From assembly GCF_025024155.1 (NCBI RefSeq), contig NW_026251731.1:1-64000 (forward strand): a DNA stretch of 64,000 nt. Direction: 5' to 3'. Origin of the DNA: Gamsiella multidivaricata (lineage: Eukaryota > Mortierellomycota > Mortierellomycetes > Mortierellales > Mortierellaceae). Shown here piece after piece: positions 37,068-48,118 of the stretch. The notes beneath the pieces are model-generated. The model saw nothing but the letters and a program-made list of their open reading frames with translations, searched no databases and had not been told where the DNA came from. The translations under genes and the position numbers were made by a program. Position 1 is the stretch's first letter. Each line of letters begins with the position of its first letter.

Positions 37068-37446
37068 TTTCTTTGTCTTTGTCTTTGTCATTATCATTGT
37101 CTTTGTCTTTGTCATTTTCCTTGCCGTTGCCATTGTCGTTATCATTATCATTGTCATTGTCATTGTCATTGTCATTATCATTGTCATTATCATTGTCATT
37201 ATCATTGTCATTATCATTGTCTTTGTCATTGTCTTTGTCATTATCATTGTCTTTGTCATTGTCATTGTCATTGTCATTGTCTTTTTCTTTTTCTTTCTCA
37301 CTGCCATTGTCTTTGTCTTTGTCTTTGCCTTTGTCATTTTCTTTGTCTTTGTCTTTGCCTTTGTCATTTTCTTTGTCTTTGTCTTTGTCTTTGTCTTTGT
37401 CTTTGTCTTTGTCTTTGTCTTTGTCTTTGTCTTTGTCTTTGTCTTT
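37068..37446. repeat. Hexanucleotide microsatellite (TTTGTC/ATTGTC)n
   Basis: About 60 hexamers of two alternating types run without interruption of the period. On the minus strand they read as KD and ND dipeptides within a 207-codon frame (36892-37515) that also has a Lys/Glu-rich start. There is no independent sign that it is translated. Confidence 0.95.
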
Positions 37447-37789
37447 CTTCTTGTTGCCCTTGTTTCCCTGTTCTTTCTTTTTCTTTCTTTCTTTTTTTTT
37501 TTTTTTTCCTTTCATGCCATGTCATTCTTGTTTCGTCTCCCTTCCGTGTACCTACTTTAGCTTTTCTCATTCAACCATTAAACGAGTGTACAAGAATACG
37601 TGAGAATGTGTACGAGTGTTTGTGTGCAAGTGTGCGCAAAGTGAAGGGCGGAATACGAGATGATTTCGTGCGGCAGATGCGGCGAATGGATTGTGATATG
37701 GAAGATACAAAGTGGAAATCGAAGAGGTGTAAGAGTGGGAAGATGAAAGGCGAAAAGGGGAAGTAGGTCTTTATTTGTGTCACTTACTT

Positions 37790-39120
37790 TCTTGGTGGTC
37801 CGTTCGCTTGCCGCCATGGATGCGCCCTAGATACATTGATGTGCAAGAGAAAAAAGAAGAAAAGACAAAACAACAAAAAAATAAAAAAAAATAAAAAAAA
37901 AATTAAAGAACGAAAGAAAAGCCCTCCGTATATCAGACAGTCTTTGTATTCATTGGCGATCTGGAGATGCCTTGAGAAATAGAGCTGTTCATCATGTCAC
38001 GGAAGGAAAGCAGCTCCACAAGAATAAGCAAAATGCGTCTTGGCTGGCCCTCAAATGTTGGTCAGATAGCCTGTACCCAATAGCGATCCAACGTAAAAAA
38101 CGCGAACAGCAGCACAAAAATCCCTCTGGCCAAGGAAACAGCTCTAAAAGGGGACAATGCGCCAAGAAAAAACCACAAGCCCGTGGAAAAAGAGAGGCTC
38201 AAACTCAGTGGCCAATACCCAAAGCTGTCCCCCGGAACTCTCTCTTTTTTTTACTTCAGCCGTTGGATCTGACCACATATGGAAGGCCATCATGTCCAGA
38301 AGAAACGTGGAGCCCTCGTCTCAAAAAGAGCGCAATCTGTCAATCAAAAGCGCATCTTCCTCTTTCCGCTCTCTGGGGCTCGAAGCACTCTCACCCTTAT
38401 TCATTGAAATCCCCACCCAAAGTACCAAAAAAGCAAAATAAAATAAAAAGTAAAAGCAAAAGCAACAGCAGAACAGACAAAAAAAGGGCCAAAGAAAAAG
38501 GGTGGCAAATGGTCACAAGCGTGTTTTAACCAAATATGGTGGGCAGCTGCAAGACAAACTCGTGTTTTCACTTACCTCGAGGTCGCATTCGCAGCAGGAG
38601 ATACCTGAGCACCAATCAACTGCCACAGTCTGCAGCCCTTAAATGGTTGGCTCTTGGAAGAGGAGACCAGGCACCTAACGATAGCAAGAGAAGCAAATAA
38701 AGAAAGAGAAGGAACAGGAGGAGAAGGGGAGAAAGAGAGAGGGAGAGAGAGAGAGAGTATTAGAAACAGTTGACACAAGGGACTCGCTGCGTGAGTGAAT
38801 ACGTGAGTGAAATACAGGTGCGGAGGGACAAGACTGAGGTGGACGAGAGTGGGAGAGAACAGCGAGAAAGAAGGGGCGAGAGACAGCAGAAGTGAAGGAC
38901 TGAGAGTGAAAGTGGGAGCAACTGCAGCAGGGGTAAAGGTGGAGGAGAAGGAAGGAGCTTACCTTGAAGACCGGACGAGAGAAGATGAGGAAGAGAAGAG
39001 AGAAGAGAGAAGGGAAAAAAGAAGAGGGCTTCGATAGACAATCCCTCCTCGACAAACGGCAAACGTCATCGCTGCTATCTGCAGTGAAGAGCGTCACCGA
39101 GCAGCCCCTACCGCTGCAGT
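37790..39120 (-). other. Possible spliced minus-strand transcript, coding potential unclear
   Basis: Three strong minus-strand donors lie in order: TTCAAG|GTAAGC (about 38960), CTCGAG|GTAAGT (about 38575) and AAGAAA|GTAAGT (about 37790). Two matching acceptors lie between them: CTATCGTTAG (about 38677), preceded by a pyrimidine tract, and TGTATCTAG (about 37831). They define exons 38676-38576 and about 37830-37791. The middle exon is open as CLVSSSKSQPFKGCRLWQLI. The last contains an ATG in good context (MAASERTTKK). No later coding exon is apparent. The surrounding plus strand is strongly GA-rich, as in a C/T-rich leader on the minus strand. It could be the 5' end of a gene whose coding part I missed, or a long non-coding RNA. 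Confidence 0.35.
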
Positions 39121-40377
39121 CTTTTCGGACCTTTCACATGAGAGAAAAGGATATAGTGGGCGATAGACAAGTACGGAGACAGTGGACAGAGACAAGCAAG
39201 GAGATAATGGTGGCAAAATAAATCTGACCGGTGACCTATCGGGACACGAAATATACTTTGGTGGTAAGGTAGCCCGGCCTTGGCAGCAGGAGAGCGAAGA
39301 GAGGGAGAGTGAGAGTGAGGGGAGTGAGGATAAAAGGATGAAAGAAAGAGAGGATGAGAGAAAGAGAGAAAGAGAGGTCTCCTTTGATGAGCATACAAGC
39401 GTAGAATAGATTGTAAGCAATAGACAGAAAAAACATAGCAAAAGTAGTGCCACCACAAGAGTATCTTTTGTAAGTGCAGTCAGCACGTCTATTTAAGCAA
39501 CCAAGGATGTACTTGGGAGTGCACAAGGATAAAGAGGCATAAGACACGGGAACAAGCAGCAAGGAAGAGAACGAGTGAAACAAGGAAAAAGCGGCTACAG
39601 CGACGATGATCATACAGGTCACATACAGCATACTATTCTTCGCAGCGTATGGGCAAACAATGGTCCTTAAGACAATACGCCGTGATTATGTCGGACTCGG
39701 ACCAAATTGTCTATTCCAACGTAACCACTGCTGGCTGCATTCTCCCAGCTTTTTTCTTATTCATCAAGTGCTCATATACGGCTAGCTGCATCCACTCCTT
39801 ACGAAAATCAGCCTGCTACAGACAACACCACCAATAGCCACGTCGTAGTTGCGGACAGCAGCACTGGAGTGGCAGGAAGGGCTGTCAGCAACGACACACG
39901 CGTCCCTCTCCAAGCATTGTCCATGTTTATGCGCATACTCTGCAGCACTTCATTTCTTCCTTATTTGTGTAACCACACGAGAAATCTGCAGTCGTGGTAA
40001 AATGGGCATAGTCCATAATTTCGACGAAATCTGAACCCAAACCTTGTTTTAGATGCCGTTGCAGCTTACGACCTTCAGAAGAAACAGAGAAAGGGGATGA
40101 TGCCGCTGACGACAGAAATCATTGTCGCCGGTTTGCACCTGCTTTCAAGGCAAAAAAGAGCGGGCAAAATACCGACACAGCTGCAGAGTTTCCTTTGCGC
40201 TGACACGTCCTTAAGAGCTACATCCTCTCCCTTAATCTCCTTGTTTGGCTCAGGACTATGAAATATCTCACTTCAACCAAACGGACAAGACATGGCTAAA
40301 AGAACCTTTTTGTTTCCTATTTATTGTCAGACATGCTGCGATACAAGGGCTAGAAAACCTAATCTCGCGCTCCCCCA
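39121..40377. other. Intergenic, no supported gene
   Basis: Up to about 39420 the plus strand is GA-rich (possibly promoter sequence of the minus transcript). From 39420 to 40377 it is unremarkable sequence with only short frames. Confidence 0.35.
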
Positions 40378-41832
40378 CTACCCTCGCTTCTTGACGCGCC
40401 TGATCCTGTCCACACGTTCCTCCCACCGCTCTCCAGCACCATGACTCAGCCTCACGATGATATTTGTCGCCTGTTCCCTCGTCAATCGCTTATACCCCCC
40501 AATATCAAAGCCCAGCTGTCTCAATCTCTGCAATTGCACCTCGGTCGCTGTCAAGTATCGCTCACTCACCTCCCTTTGAACACTTCTTAGAGTGCCTTCG
40601 CCCACATTATCACTAATCCACCGACTCGCTCCACGCAGACATCCCTCCAACGTACCCGACGTGATCATCGTATCCGTCTCAGCGTATCTTGCATCTCCTG
40701 CATGTACGATCAACTCACTCTTTCGTGCCCTACTCGCCGCTCTGCTGTCGTAGTCCTCATCAGCGCCTGTCAAAGCTACTCGAATCAAAGCTCTGATCCA
40801 TCCCAAAAACGACTCTTCCTCCCCATCGTCTTCGCCCTCAGGCACGAGCTTCTCAAACCGAAAAAGGCCATCAACGTTCGACTGTTGGATTCTGAACTTG
40901 ACAAATCCGCATGGGAGCAAGTACTCTCCATCCCTATTATTCACCCGAACCAATGGGGTCGCCTTCCGTGCGTCAGGGGGATACCACTGCCGTCTCCAAT
41001 GAGCCGATATGAGTTCTCGTAATCGCCGTATAGATCTGCGTCGAGGGCATGTCCTAACGCGGTTGCGCGACCGGTATCATCATTTACAGGGAATGGCATG
41101 AAAGCTGGTCCATTCGATTCGTTGTGATCCTCCTCAGCGAGAGCCTGTAGTCGCCCCTGCTCACGGAGCACACCTGCGAGTGCGAGTGACCTGAGAGCTG
41201 CCTCATGCCCATCCCGGGACAATAGACCAGTCGGAGCTTGAAGTCCCATAGGGTGCGATGATGGAGCAAAACGTACCCTCCGGTGGTTATAATGTGGATG
41301 CGGCCTTGATATCCTGGGAGGCGGTCAAATGAGGGACACGGCTAGAAGTCGCGAGGCTTTCTTTCCTGGCATGCGACTGTTCTCTGTACAGCGCAGTTCG
41401 TGGTTCCAGACGGGGGTTCAGATCTGGAAACAGAAGCGGGTATCGCTGGCTCAGCTGAATTGTGAGAAATATCTCCTCGCTGATGACCAGCATCGATGCG
41501 TCCTTGGTTTCCGTGCACTGCAGCCTCTTGATCGCGAATGAACTTAGAGTGAGAAGTGGGAGTGGATGGCGCGGACTTTGCTTTCTGTAATCAAAATCTC
41601 TTGATAAGCGGGCATTATCAGTGTCCTGCTGCTTTTCGTTCATCGTACTGCTTGAATCCCAGTGGGCTGCTAAGCGTGAGGCCAAGGCCGAAGTTGCAGG
41701 CCCCTGGTTCTTGGAAATGAAATCGTCGGGTAGGATGGCAGTGTCGTTCTTCTTTTGCTTTCGATCCACTGAAGCACTCGGCCCCTGTGTTGCACTGAGT
41801 TGAGCCTCAGAGCCAAGGATCGCAGGTCTCAT
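40378..41832 (-). pseudogene. Hypothetical protein gene with frame breaks
   Basis: Three minus-strand frames follow one another. Frame A (41832-41287) starts MRPAILGSEAQ. Frame B, to 40941, includes GLLSRDGHEAALRSLALAGV and DLYGDYENSYRLIGDG. Frame C, to 40378, includes WYPPDARKATPLVRVNNRD, YLLPCGFVKFRIQQSN and a Lys/Arg end RRVKKRG. B and C connect if one base is missing in GGCAGTGGTATCC at about 40985: restoring the frame there would join GDGS to WYPPDAR without an intron. No usable splice pair fits the phases. A to B needs another shift near 41300. I recognise no family. It is either a decaying gene, a sequence error, or a gene whose introns I could not place. Confidence 0.4.
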
Positions 41833-41839
41833 GTCCTCG

Positions 41840-42640
41840 CTAGTGATATTGTTTGGCGGGTCGACAGAGTCGACTATTTGATAATCTTTAACGATGACCC
41901 CGTCAAAGACCCTTTCCGAGAAACGAGGGGCGGTATAGGATGGGGCTCCAGGTTAGCGCACCAGGTTAGCGCACCAATCGAATGGTTCAGGGCGCTGTCA
42001 ACTTTGGGAGCGGCAATGCTAGGATGTGGATCTACCGTGGTCGATGAGGATATGAGCTCATATCTCTGTCTCAAAGTTCTCCAAGAGGACCTGCAGATGT
42101 CAGTCAATGAGTAGGACACGGCCAGAGATGAGTTCGTCTTCCAACACGACAGCGATCCGAAGCATATATCAAAGGCCACTCCGGAGCACTTGAAGCTAAC
42201 GAATGCAGCAGAGGCGGGAGGAAAGTCTGTCTACTGGCTAGCACAGTTGCCGGATCTTGACCTGATCAGATACATGCGGCCGTACCTCAAGGTCCCTGTG
42301 AAATCATCCTACTTGTCCAAGAAGGTGCCAGGTGCCAGGGGGGCGGACATCAGTTGAGTGGTACAGGGGCATGCCAAGGAGGCTCAAGAGGGCCCACACA
42401 GTGAAGGGCGGCCAAACAAAGTGCTAGACTACCTCTCAGCCCCCAGAGATCCTCAGTGGAGTCTTATTCTGAACGGCACCTCCAAAACTGCTGCTTCGAT
42501 GGCATTTGGCGAGATCATGATTTATCACGCAACATCAGTGAAGGATACAGTAACAGTATGATGGCTGACGAAGATGTTCGCCAAAGACATTGCTACCAAG
42601 GTGCAGACTCTGCCATGGTCTGGCAAAGGGTTGAGAAGAA
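41840..42640 (+). mobile_element. Tc1/mariner transposase remnant
   Basis: FQHDSDPKHISKATPEHL (about 42140-42195) is the conserved Tc1 motif (FQ-D-DPKH) with the second catalytic Asp. LAQLPDLDLIRYM (about 42240-42278) is an eroded SPDLNPIE-W. Upstream, ALSTLGAAMLGCGS and YLCLKVLQEDL fit the region between the first and second acidic residues, and a stop precedes DTARDEF. A 13-nt tandem duplication (CCAGGTTAGCGCA) lies at 41950-41976. The element is inactive, and no terminal repeats were recognised. Confidence 0.7.
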
Positions 42641-43104
42641 AGTAGAAAGCAGCAAAACACTCAGGCGGTTTTGCACGGCACTGTAGTAAAAAGGGACAGA
42701 AAAAAGGATAGAAAATAAAAGGATAGAAAAAAAGGAGATAGAGAAAACAGAGGGGAGGGGGAATTCCAAACCAAGGGCCAGGAATGGCATGGCTAACATT
42801 CCGGATTCCAAAGAGGTAGTCACTCCCCCCCTGTTGGGAGAGGACACACAGGCTTATTCTGATCTCATCTCCGGAACGCGCCGTCGACATATCATCCTAG
42901 AAACTCGAGATGTGCGAGATGACCTTGATCCTGCAACTCGCTCGCCCTTCGCAGCAGCCCTAAGGATCTTTGGGTCGTAGGACGATCTGGGCCACCCGTA
43001 AGAGTGCAATAATTCCATGCCCCTCATATTCCCTCCTCATGCGGTCTTTATAGCATCGGTGGATGCATTCGCGCGCTCTCCTGTACTGGACATTAATTAT
43101 TTTG

Positions 43105-43112
43105 TATAAATA
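43105..43112 (+). promoter_or_regulatory. TATA box, cassette B
   Basis: TATAAATA followed by CGCGTGTCTTCTCGC matches cassette A exactly over this core. It lies about 127 nt before the ATG. Confidence 0.7.
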
Positions 43113-43231
43113 CGCGTGTCTTCTCGCTTCACATTTCTTGTCCTCCATCCGCTCTCCAGTTTCCAACTCACACTCCAAGCACAACTTCTCCGCTCTATAA
43201 AAAACACAAGAACACACTCCGAGTATCCAGC

Positions 43232-43672
43232 ATGCTGTTCGCCAAGGTCATAGTCACTCTCTGCTCTGGTATGCCCTCAGCTTCATCACCTTGCCTGATC
43301 CATCTGCACAGTTTTGATCAGTATCTATGACGATACTAACATCGAACATCGTCTTTGCCTATATCGCTGTTAGCCGCCGTTGTTATGGCTAAACTCCGCT
43401 GCGTTTGCGAGCACGAGGGCTGGAACAAAAACGTTGACTTGAACAAAATCGAGGACTTGAACAAAGGCGATAGCTGGGACGGAGAGGATGGCTGGAACAA
43501 AGACGAGGTCTGGAATAAAGAGGAATGCAAGAAACTCGACAAGAGGATGAAGCGGTGCTGTGATTCGGGCGAGAAATACTGCGCGGCCAAAGACAAGAGC
43601 AACGTGTTTGAAATGGATTGCCACGCTCGCGGCAAAGCTCTCGGTAAAAATTGCTTCATTGATGAATGCTAA
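43232..43672 (+). CDS. Small secreted cysteine-rich protein B
   Basis: Two exons, 43232-43268 and 43374-43672, encode 111 residues. The signal peptide MLFAKVIVTLCSAAVVMA is nearly that of copy A and is again split by the intron. The mature part starts with C-x-C (RCVC), then a loop of about 40 residues with repeated WNK, LNK and GWN motifs. It continues with EECKKL, KRCC, KYC, MDC, KNC and a terminal DEC. Nine Cys remain in the mature chain and the spacing of the last five resembles copy A. The loop is highly charged and differs wholly from copy A. No family is recognised. The intact frame, splice sites and promoter suggest an active gene. Confidence 0.8.
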
Positions 43673-43899
43673 ATCGTTGGCTGAGGAACGGAAGCTGCAT
43701 TTTTGCGGCCATCCTGAGCTGACGCTTGTGAGATAATGGACGGTCAATGATGGATCGTGGATCCGCTTTGCAGTTCCCGAAGTACATACCCAAATAAAAT
43801 AAACAGCGCTGTGCTTCGTGAGAATGCTTCGTAACCGTGCCACACATGAACCGCATGCTAGTTCCTTCACTCCTCCGCTGTTTGGTCGACACAGGAACA

Positions 43900-44700
43900 T
43901 CAAGGCATTTCCCGGTTTCTAGTAACATGAACAAGGAATCATGCGAAGTCGTATGGTTCTATTGCAGTTTCCTTTATTCTTTTGGTTTGGCTGAAACTCA
44001 AGAGCATTAACACTCAGGATATACGGATGTGCCGACGTCCCTGTCTTGATTCAGATAATAGTTCATAGCTGCTTCTGACATGTCTGGAAACATACGCGTC
44101 ATTATTGAGCGTAGAGCACAGCCTTGACTGTCGCCCCCGCTCATGAAAAGCCTATTTCGCTGACGATGGCGTCCCGATGGGTAGGCTGGTCCCGGCTGCA
44201 GGCCACATTGCACCAAGAAAGGAGGAAGCAGGTCTCGAAGGTGGAGCTATACAATTCGTCCCACGATTTCCTGAGAAGTCGTATGTGCCACTGGAGCGTT
44301 CGTCCTTCAATGGGGTCTTCGTGGCATGTCGCAGCCAAGAGTTGAGCAAGGTGATGTGGTACAATGCCTTGTACTCCTTGGCCAATCATAAACAATCATA
44401 GGGAATGCTTCGCCAGCATGAGCGCATGCTACGGACAGGATGTATCGCATTTTTGGTGCGCTATCGATTTTAAAAAAGTGAGTGACCACAACCAGCAGAA
44501 TACGGTGATCAAGGAAATCATCGAACCTGGTCAGCCATCGCACGAGAGGCGAGGCATGTGTATCCGCTATCGCACTGACAGGGATCGTTGTCGACTGGTA
44601 GCTATCGCTCTCGGTGAAGGAAAGGTCCGTCAGATGCTGTTTAAAGGAACCCAAAAGCGCACTCTTCTGTCCTTTAGCATGTAGCTCAGCTCACTGCAGA
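43900..44700. other. Unassigned sequence with overlapping frames
   Basis: On the minus strand frames around 44395-44150 look protein-like (YHITLLNSWLRHATKTPLKD) but end in stops and shift frame. On the plus strand 44364-44684 also stays open. No recognised family. It is probably an eroded repeat lying between cassette B and the pogo remnant. Confidence 0.3.
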
Positions 44701-45340
44701 CTCACCTAATAAAAGGGACTCACGCTTGTCCGTACCGGTTGCATTACAGCACAACAAAATGGTCGCGACACTGGCGTCAAGGCTATCATCTATATCAGAA
44801 AGGCTATGGATCTCTATAGCTCTTGGCTGCACCGGACGCAAAAACATAGCTATTGCGTCATACGAGTAAATATCTTCCAGATTGTCGTTACGAAGGACAG
44901 TTTGTAGTTCTAGACATTCCCGAAGGTATGCATCACCGTTGCTAATAGGAGGAGCCTTGATAATATGCCGTTTTTGAATCCTTTAAGCCTCCCTGAAGTA
45001 AACTGACAATCCGGTAACGATGTCGACAGGGCGCTGGACGCCATCATGTGGATGTTAATGGCCTACGCTGTAATTTTCCGGTTAGATACTGGGATATCAT
45101 GATCCAAGAGTCTGTCGATCCATGTCTTAAGGCCAGGTTCTATGGTATGGTTCGGAAGTTCGGCCATGCGTTTCGTAATCAGAGTCAGAGCAACCCGTTG
45201 GCTGTAAGCGTATTTCCAGACCTTGTCGTTTAAACGGATACGAGTCACTTTAATATATAATTTCAGATCTTTTGAATATTCCCTCATCATTAAGAGAGGC
45301 CGAGGGCCTCTTAATTTATTTTTAATTAAGTACAAGGAGT
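44700..45340 (-). mobile_element. pogo/Tigger-type transposase remnant, N-terminal half
   Basis: Minus-strand frames contain LKTWIDRLLDHDIPVSNRKI (CENP-B-type HTH region), then after a TAG stop LSTSLPDCQFTSGRLKGFK. Next come IIKAPPISNGDAYLREC, NDNLEDIYSYDAIAMFLRP (first catalytic Asp region, normally D-E-T-AM-F) and TILLCCNATGTDKRESLLL. The order matches DDE_1 transposases. The Glu next to the first Asp is lost, and a frameshift lies near 44975. It covers the half that is missing from the 33.5-34.3 kb remnant, but as a separate insertion. Confidence 0.8.
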
Positions 45341-45369
45341 GTTAAACCGCGGTTCACTTGGCGTGAACC
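45289..45369. repeat. Two inverted repeats beside the pogo remnant
   Basis: ATTAAGAGAGGCC (45289-45301) pairs with GGCCTCTTAAT (45305-45315) apart from a 2-nt bulge. GGTTCAC (45351-45357) pairs exactly with GTGAACC (45363-45369) over five loop bases. Position at the 5' edge of the transposase suggests terminal or subterminal element sequence. Confidence 0.5.
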
Positions 45370-45957
45370 TCTGAAATATGTTAGTTTTTAAACCAATGGA
45401 AATATGATTCCGATTGAATCAGAAGGTATTCTAAAATATATTTGTCGGGGACTTACTGTCATGGACTCTACTAGGGAGTCAGTTTCTCGAGCCCTGTTTT
45501 TGTCTCAAAGGTATCCCTTGAACATGGCACTGCCCATCCATATTGCTTCCCTATTTGAGTAGAGCAATCTGTTTTGTTTAACGTTTATGGCAAGAGATGC
45601 GGTGGTCTAGAAGTAGAATTGAAAATGGCGAAGCGAAGGCCGCAACTTATATTTGGTTTCTTCTTCCATGGAGGCCAGGAGGATCGATTGATGTGCTTGT
45701 GAACACACTCATACTGCTGCACTTTGCCCATGGCCCCCTCAGATTACATACATAGCTCATTAAAGTCGCTCAGACCCACAGCCAAGGTGGTGTATCCGGC
45801 AAATGGCAGGCGACGCCTAATCGTCCATAGCACTCGCATTCGTTCATTCTCATATTTAATCGAGCGAAATCCTCACTCTCATTTCACAATCCTCGCTCTA
45901 TTCGCAAAGCTCAACCGCTCCTGACATCCTACAGTAACAACGCTTTCCATTCCAGCT
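45370..45957. other. Intergenic, promoter of a small Gln-rich ORF
   Basis: No gene is seen. A TATTTAAT-like element near 45855 and a C-rich leader precede the ATG at 45958. Confidence 0.35.
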
Positions 45958-46218
45958 ATGTCGCTCGCAATCAACTTTCATCGCATCATGCAGCAACAGC
46001 AGCAGCAGCAACAACAGCAGCACCAAAACCTGGTCGATATTCAGGCACAGGTCACAGTAGCACAAGACCAACACCAGATACACATCCTCGCAGTGCACCT
46101 GGCCAATCAGTTGCAAGTTCAAAACCAGGGTCAGCCTCAACCACAAACACTACTGCAGGACGAAAACCCAGTTTATCTTGAGGACACAGTGATCGATGTT
46201 GCGCACAACGCGGCATAG
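45958..46218 (+). CDS. Possible small Gln-rich protein
   Basis: This is an 86-residue frame. Residues 11-21 are a Gln tract coded by CAG/CAA, and the rest is rich in Gln, Val and His, ending VIDVAHNAA. It has a TATTTAAT element about 100 nt upstream and AATAAAAT at 46346. No domain is recognised. The frame may be inflated by the trinucleotide repeat, so expression data would be needed. Confidence 0.35.
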   Translation: MSLAINFHRIMQQQQQQQQQQHQNLVDIQAQVTVAQDQHQIHILAVHLANQLQVQNQGQPQPQTLLQDENPVYLEDTVIDVAHNAA

Positions 46219-48118
46219 GTCCTGTAAAGGTGCTCCGCCCAACAGACAAGACTCTTCGCACTTTCCTCAGACGCAGGTCTTCATTGTCCACAGATCGAAT
46301 ATAAGAACGCCGGCTCTTGCAAGTTTTCCATAAAGCATATATATCAATAAAATATTCAACCATCCTTTTTATTCGATCTGTAGATCGTTTCTATGCCTTC
46401 CTATCTACTTCCATTCCTCATGGCCCATTCGAGACACTATCACAACGGGTCAGATTTGATGCAGTCTAGTAAACTGCAGAACCTATTCAGACTCTGCGCG
46501 GGATGCATTGTTGAGCCCATGACCTGAATATTGCAAACGAAGGAATGTCGATCGAGCAAGAAGGGTCTAGCAATCTACTCAGAATTGATAAGAACGCATT
46601 CAACAGTGTTTGTAATCAACATGTTCTGTCTCAGTGACCTTTCCCTTTGAATAGGACGCGATAGACGCGCAGTCCAGCGAGCGGCAAGGTTGCAGCTTTC
46701 ATGTCTCCATGGTGAATGGATGCCTTCAAAATATCGACATTATTATTGGCATCCAGATTTTGTGCAACGGCATCTAATTTACAATTTGCGCAAAAACGAC
46801 GAATGTCATGGTATAAACCGAAAATGAAGGCGTAGGATATGGATAGAAGAGGGTTAGAAGCTGGTGAATGAAGGCATGGCGAAATGAATAAGCTCAGGGA
46901 CCACAAACTGCGTAGACTATAGATTAAACTATAGACTGTGCATTCAATTGGAGGGAACGCGCCAACTTTAAATTCAATTGCCAATTGAGTCCGGTAGTCC
47001 ATCAGTGACAACGGAAGAGGAGCTGCAGCTTAACCCCACTTTTGCGTCTACGGTTCCTGTAAATATACTTTCCTTGCTTTTCTTTGCTTCAAGAGCGAGG
47101 GCTGTTTGTGTGGTATGATGCACGCTATTTTGTCCCTGTTAAGTCCTATTCAATCGTAGTGTACGTTTGAATTGATTTTTGTATCTGTGGGTGTGGGTGA
47201 GTAAAAAGGGGCGACGATGGCGGTTGCGGTTACGAAGGTGCTCATTTTGATTTGATCTGCGACAGCTGCATTGGGCCATTGTCGGACGTATGCAGTCTTT
47301 TGTCGAGGTGGTGATCCTCATTGTCGTATGTCTGACTACAGGCGATTTGTCCTACTGTCCTTCGGGATTTATTGTGAACGCGGTCGTTCCTTTCGAGTCC
47401 GTTGCTCTAGTCATCCGCTAATAAAATAATACTTAAGCATCCCCTCATCCCCGGGCTTTTTTTTTTCTTCTCTCGCTACCAAGCGTCATCGCCATCAGTA
47501 CTATTGTCATCCCAGGAATCATTCAGAAACACCGGTCATTCCAATACACACATATTGGTTTCATATCATATTCACCATGTTACAAACAAAGCATGCCCCT
47601 CACGCTCACGTCGACCGTGGCGACTCAACCTGGGTCCTCATCAGCTTCGTCACATCCTCCATTCGCCCACGGACACACACCCCAACGATGCATCAATGTC
47701 AAGCACTTGCACTACAATCATGGCCCTTCAATCCTGTGGCAATACCATGGCAACGCCCCGGTCAAGTCGAACAGGACGCAAGTGCCTTGTTTTCCCGCAG
47801 AATGAAAAGATTTTGGGTGAAAAAGAGCGCCACCAAATTTAGAGCAACCACCACAACGGTTACGAAATCTGCAGTTCCGTGATAGCCCTCGTTCTTCCAC
47901 CTAGTCTTTCCTTCTGGTCCTGGGAATATTATCCCAGATGTGCACCTCTGTAGATTGTATCTAATGTATTATGTTAAATAGCCAAGAAATTGGCAGTTGT
48001 TTCCAATTAAGGGACCTAGACCAAATGTCGTTTTGGGCCTCTTGAAATATTCGGAGAAGGCGATTGAGTCTTTATTTCGTATAGGTTGTTGGTAGTACGC
48101 AAAAGAGCGAGAATGTAC
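46219..48118. other. Intergenic, at most one weak small gene
   Basis: A plus-strand frame at 47577-47882 (101 codons, MLQTKHAPHAHVDRGDSTW) follows an AT-rich element near 47420 and a C/T-rich leader. It overlaps another open frame (47504-47842), so neither can be preferred. Nothing else is supported between 46400 and 47400. Confidence 0.3.

Larger units (their letters stand above)
42834..43775. repeat. Duplicated cassette, copy B (secreted Cys-rich gene with flanks)
   Basis: It corresponds to 32340-33295 in the same orientation, about 10.5 kb away. Promoter, leader, signal-peptide exon, intron and 3' flank are conserved, while exon 2 is strongly diverged. The upstream border lies close to the Tc1 remnant. 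Confidence 0.75.

Noticed and set aside
37972..38529. 185-codon plus-strand frame
   Set aside because: Its Lys/Ser-rich sequence follows from local base composition, it has no known motif, and it opposes the minus-strand splice signals.
40950..41090. 34-nt intron (GTAAAT...GTTAG) to repair the minus-strand gene at 41 kb
   Set aside because: It is too short for a normal intron and the phases do not match on the two sides.
32511..42985. Shared motif GGTCGTAGGACGA also found at about 36238
   Set aside because: Two copies belong to the duplicated cassettes. The third is a 13-nt match that is expected by chance in 64 kb.
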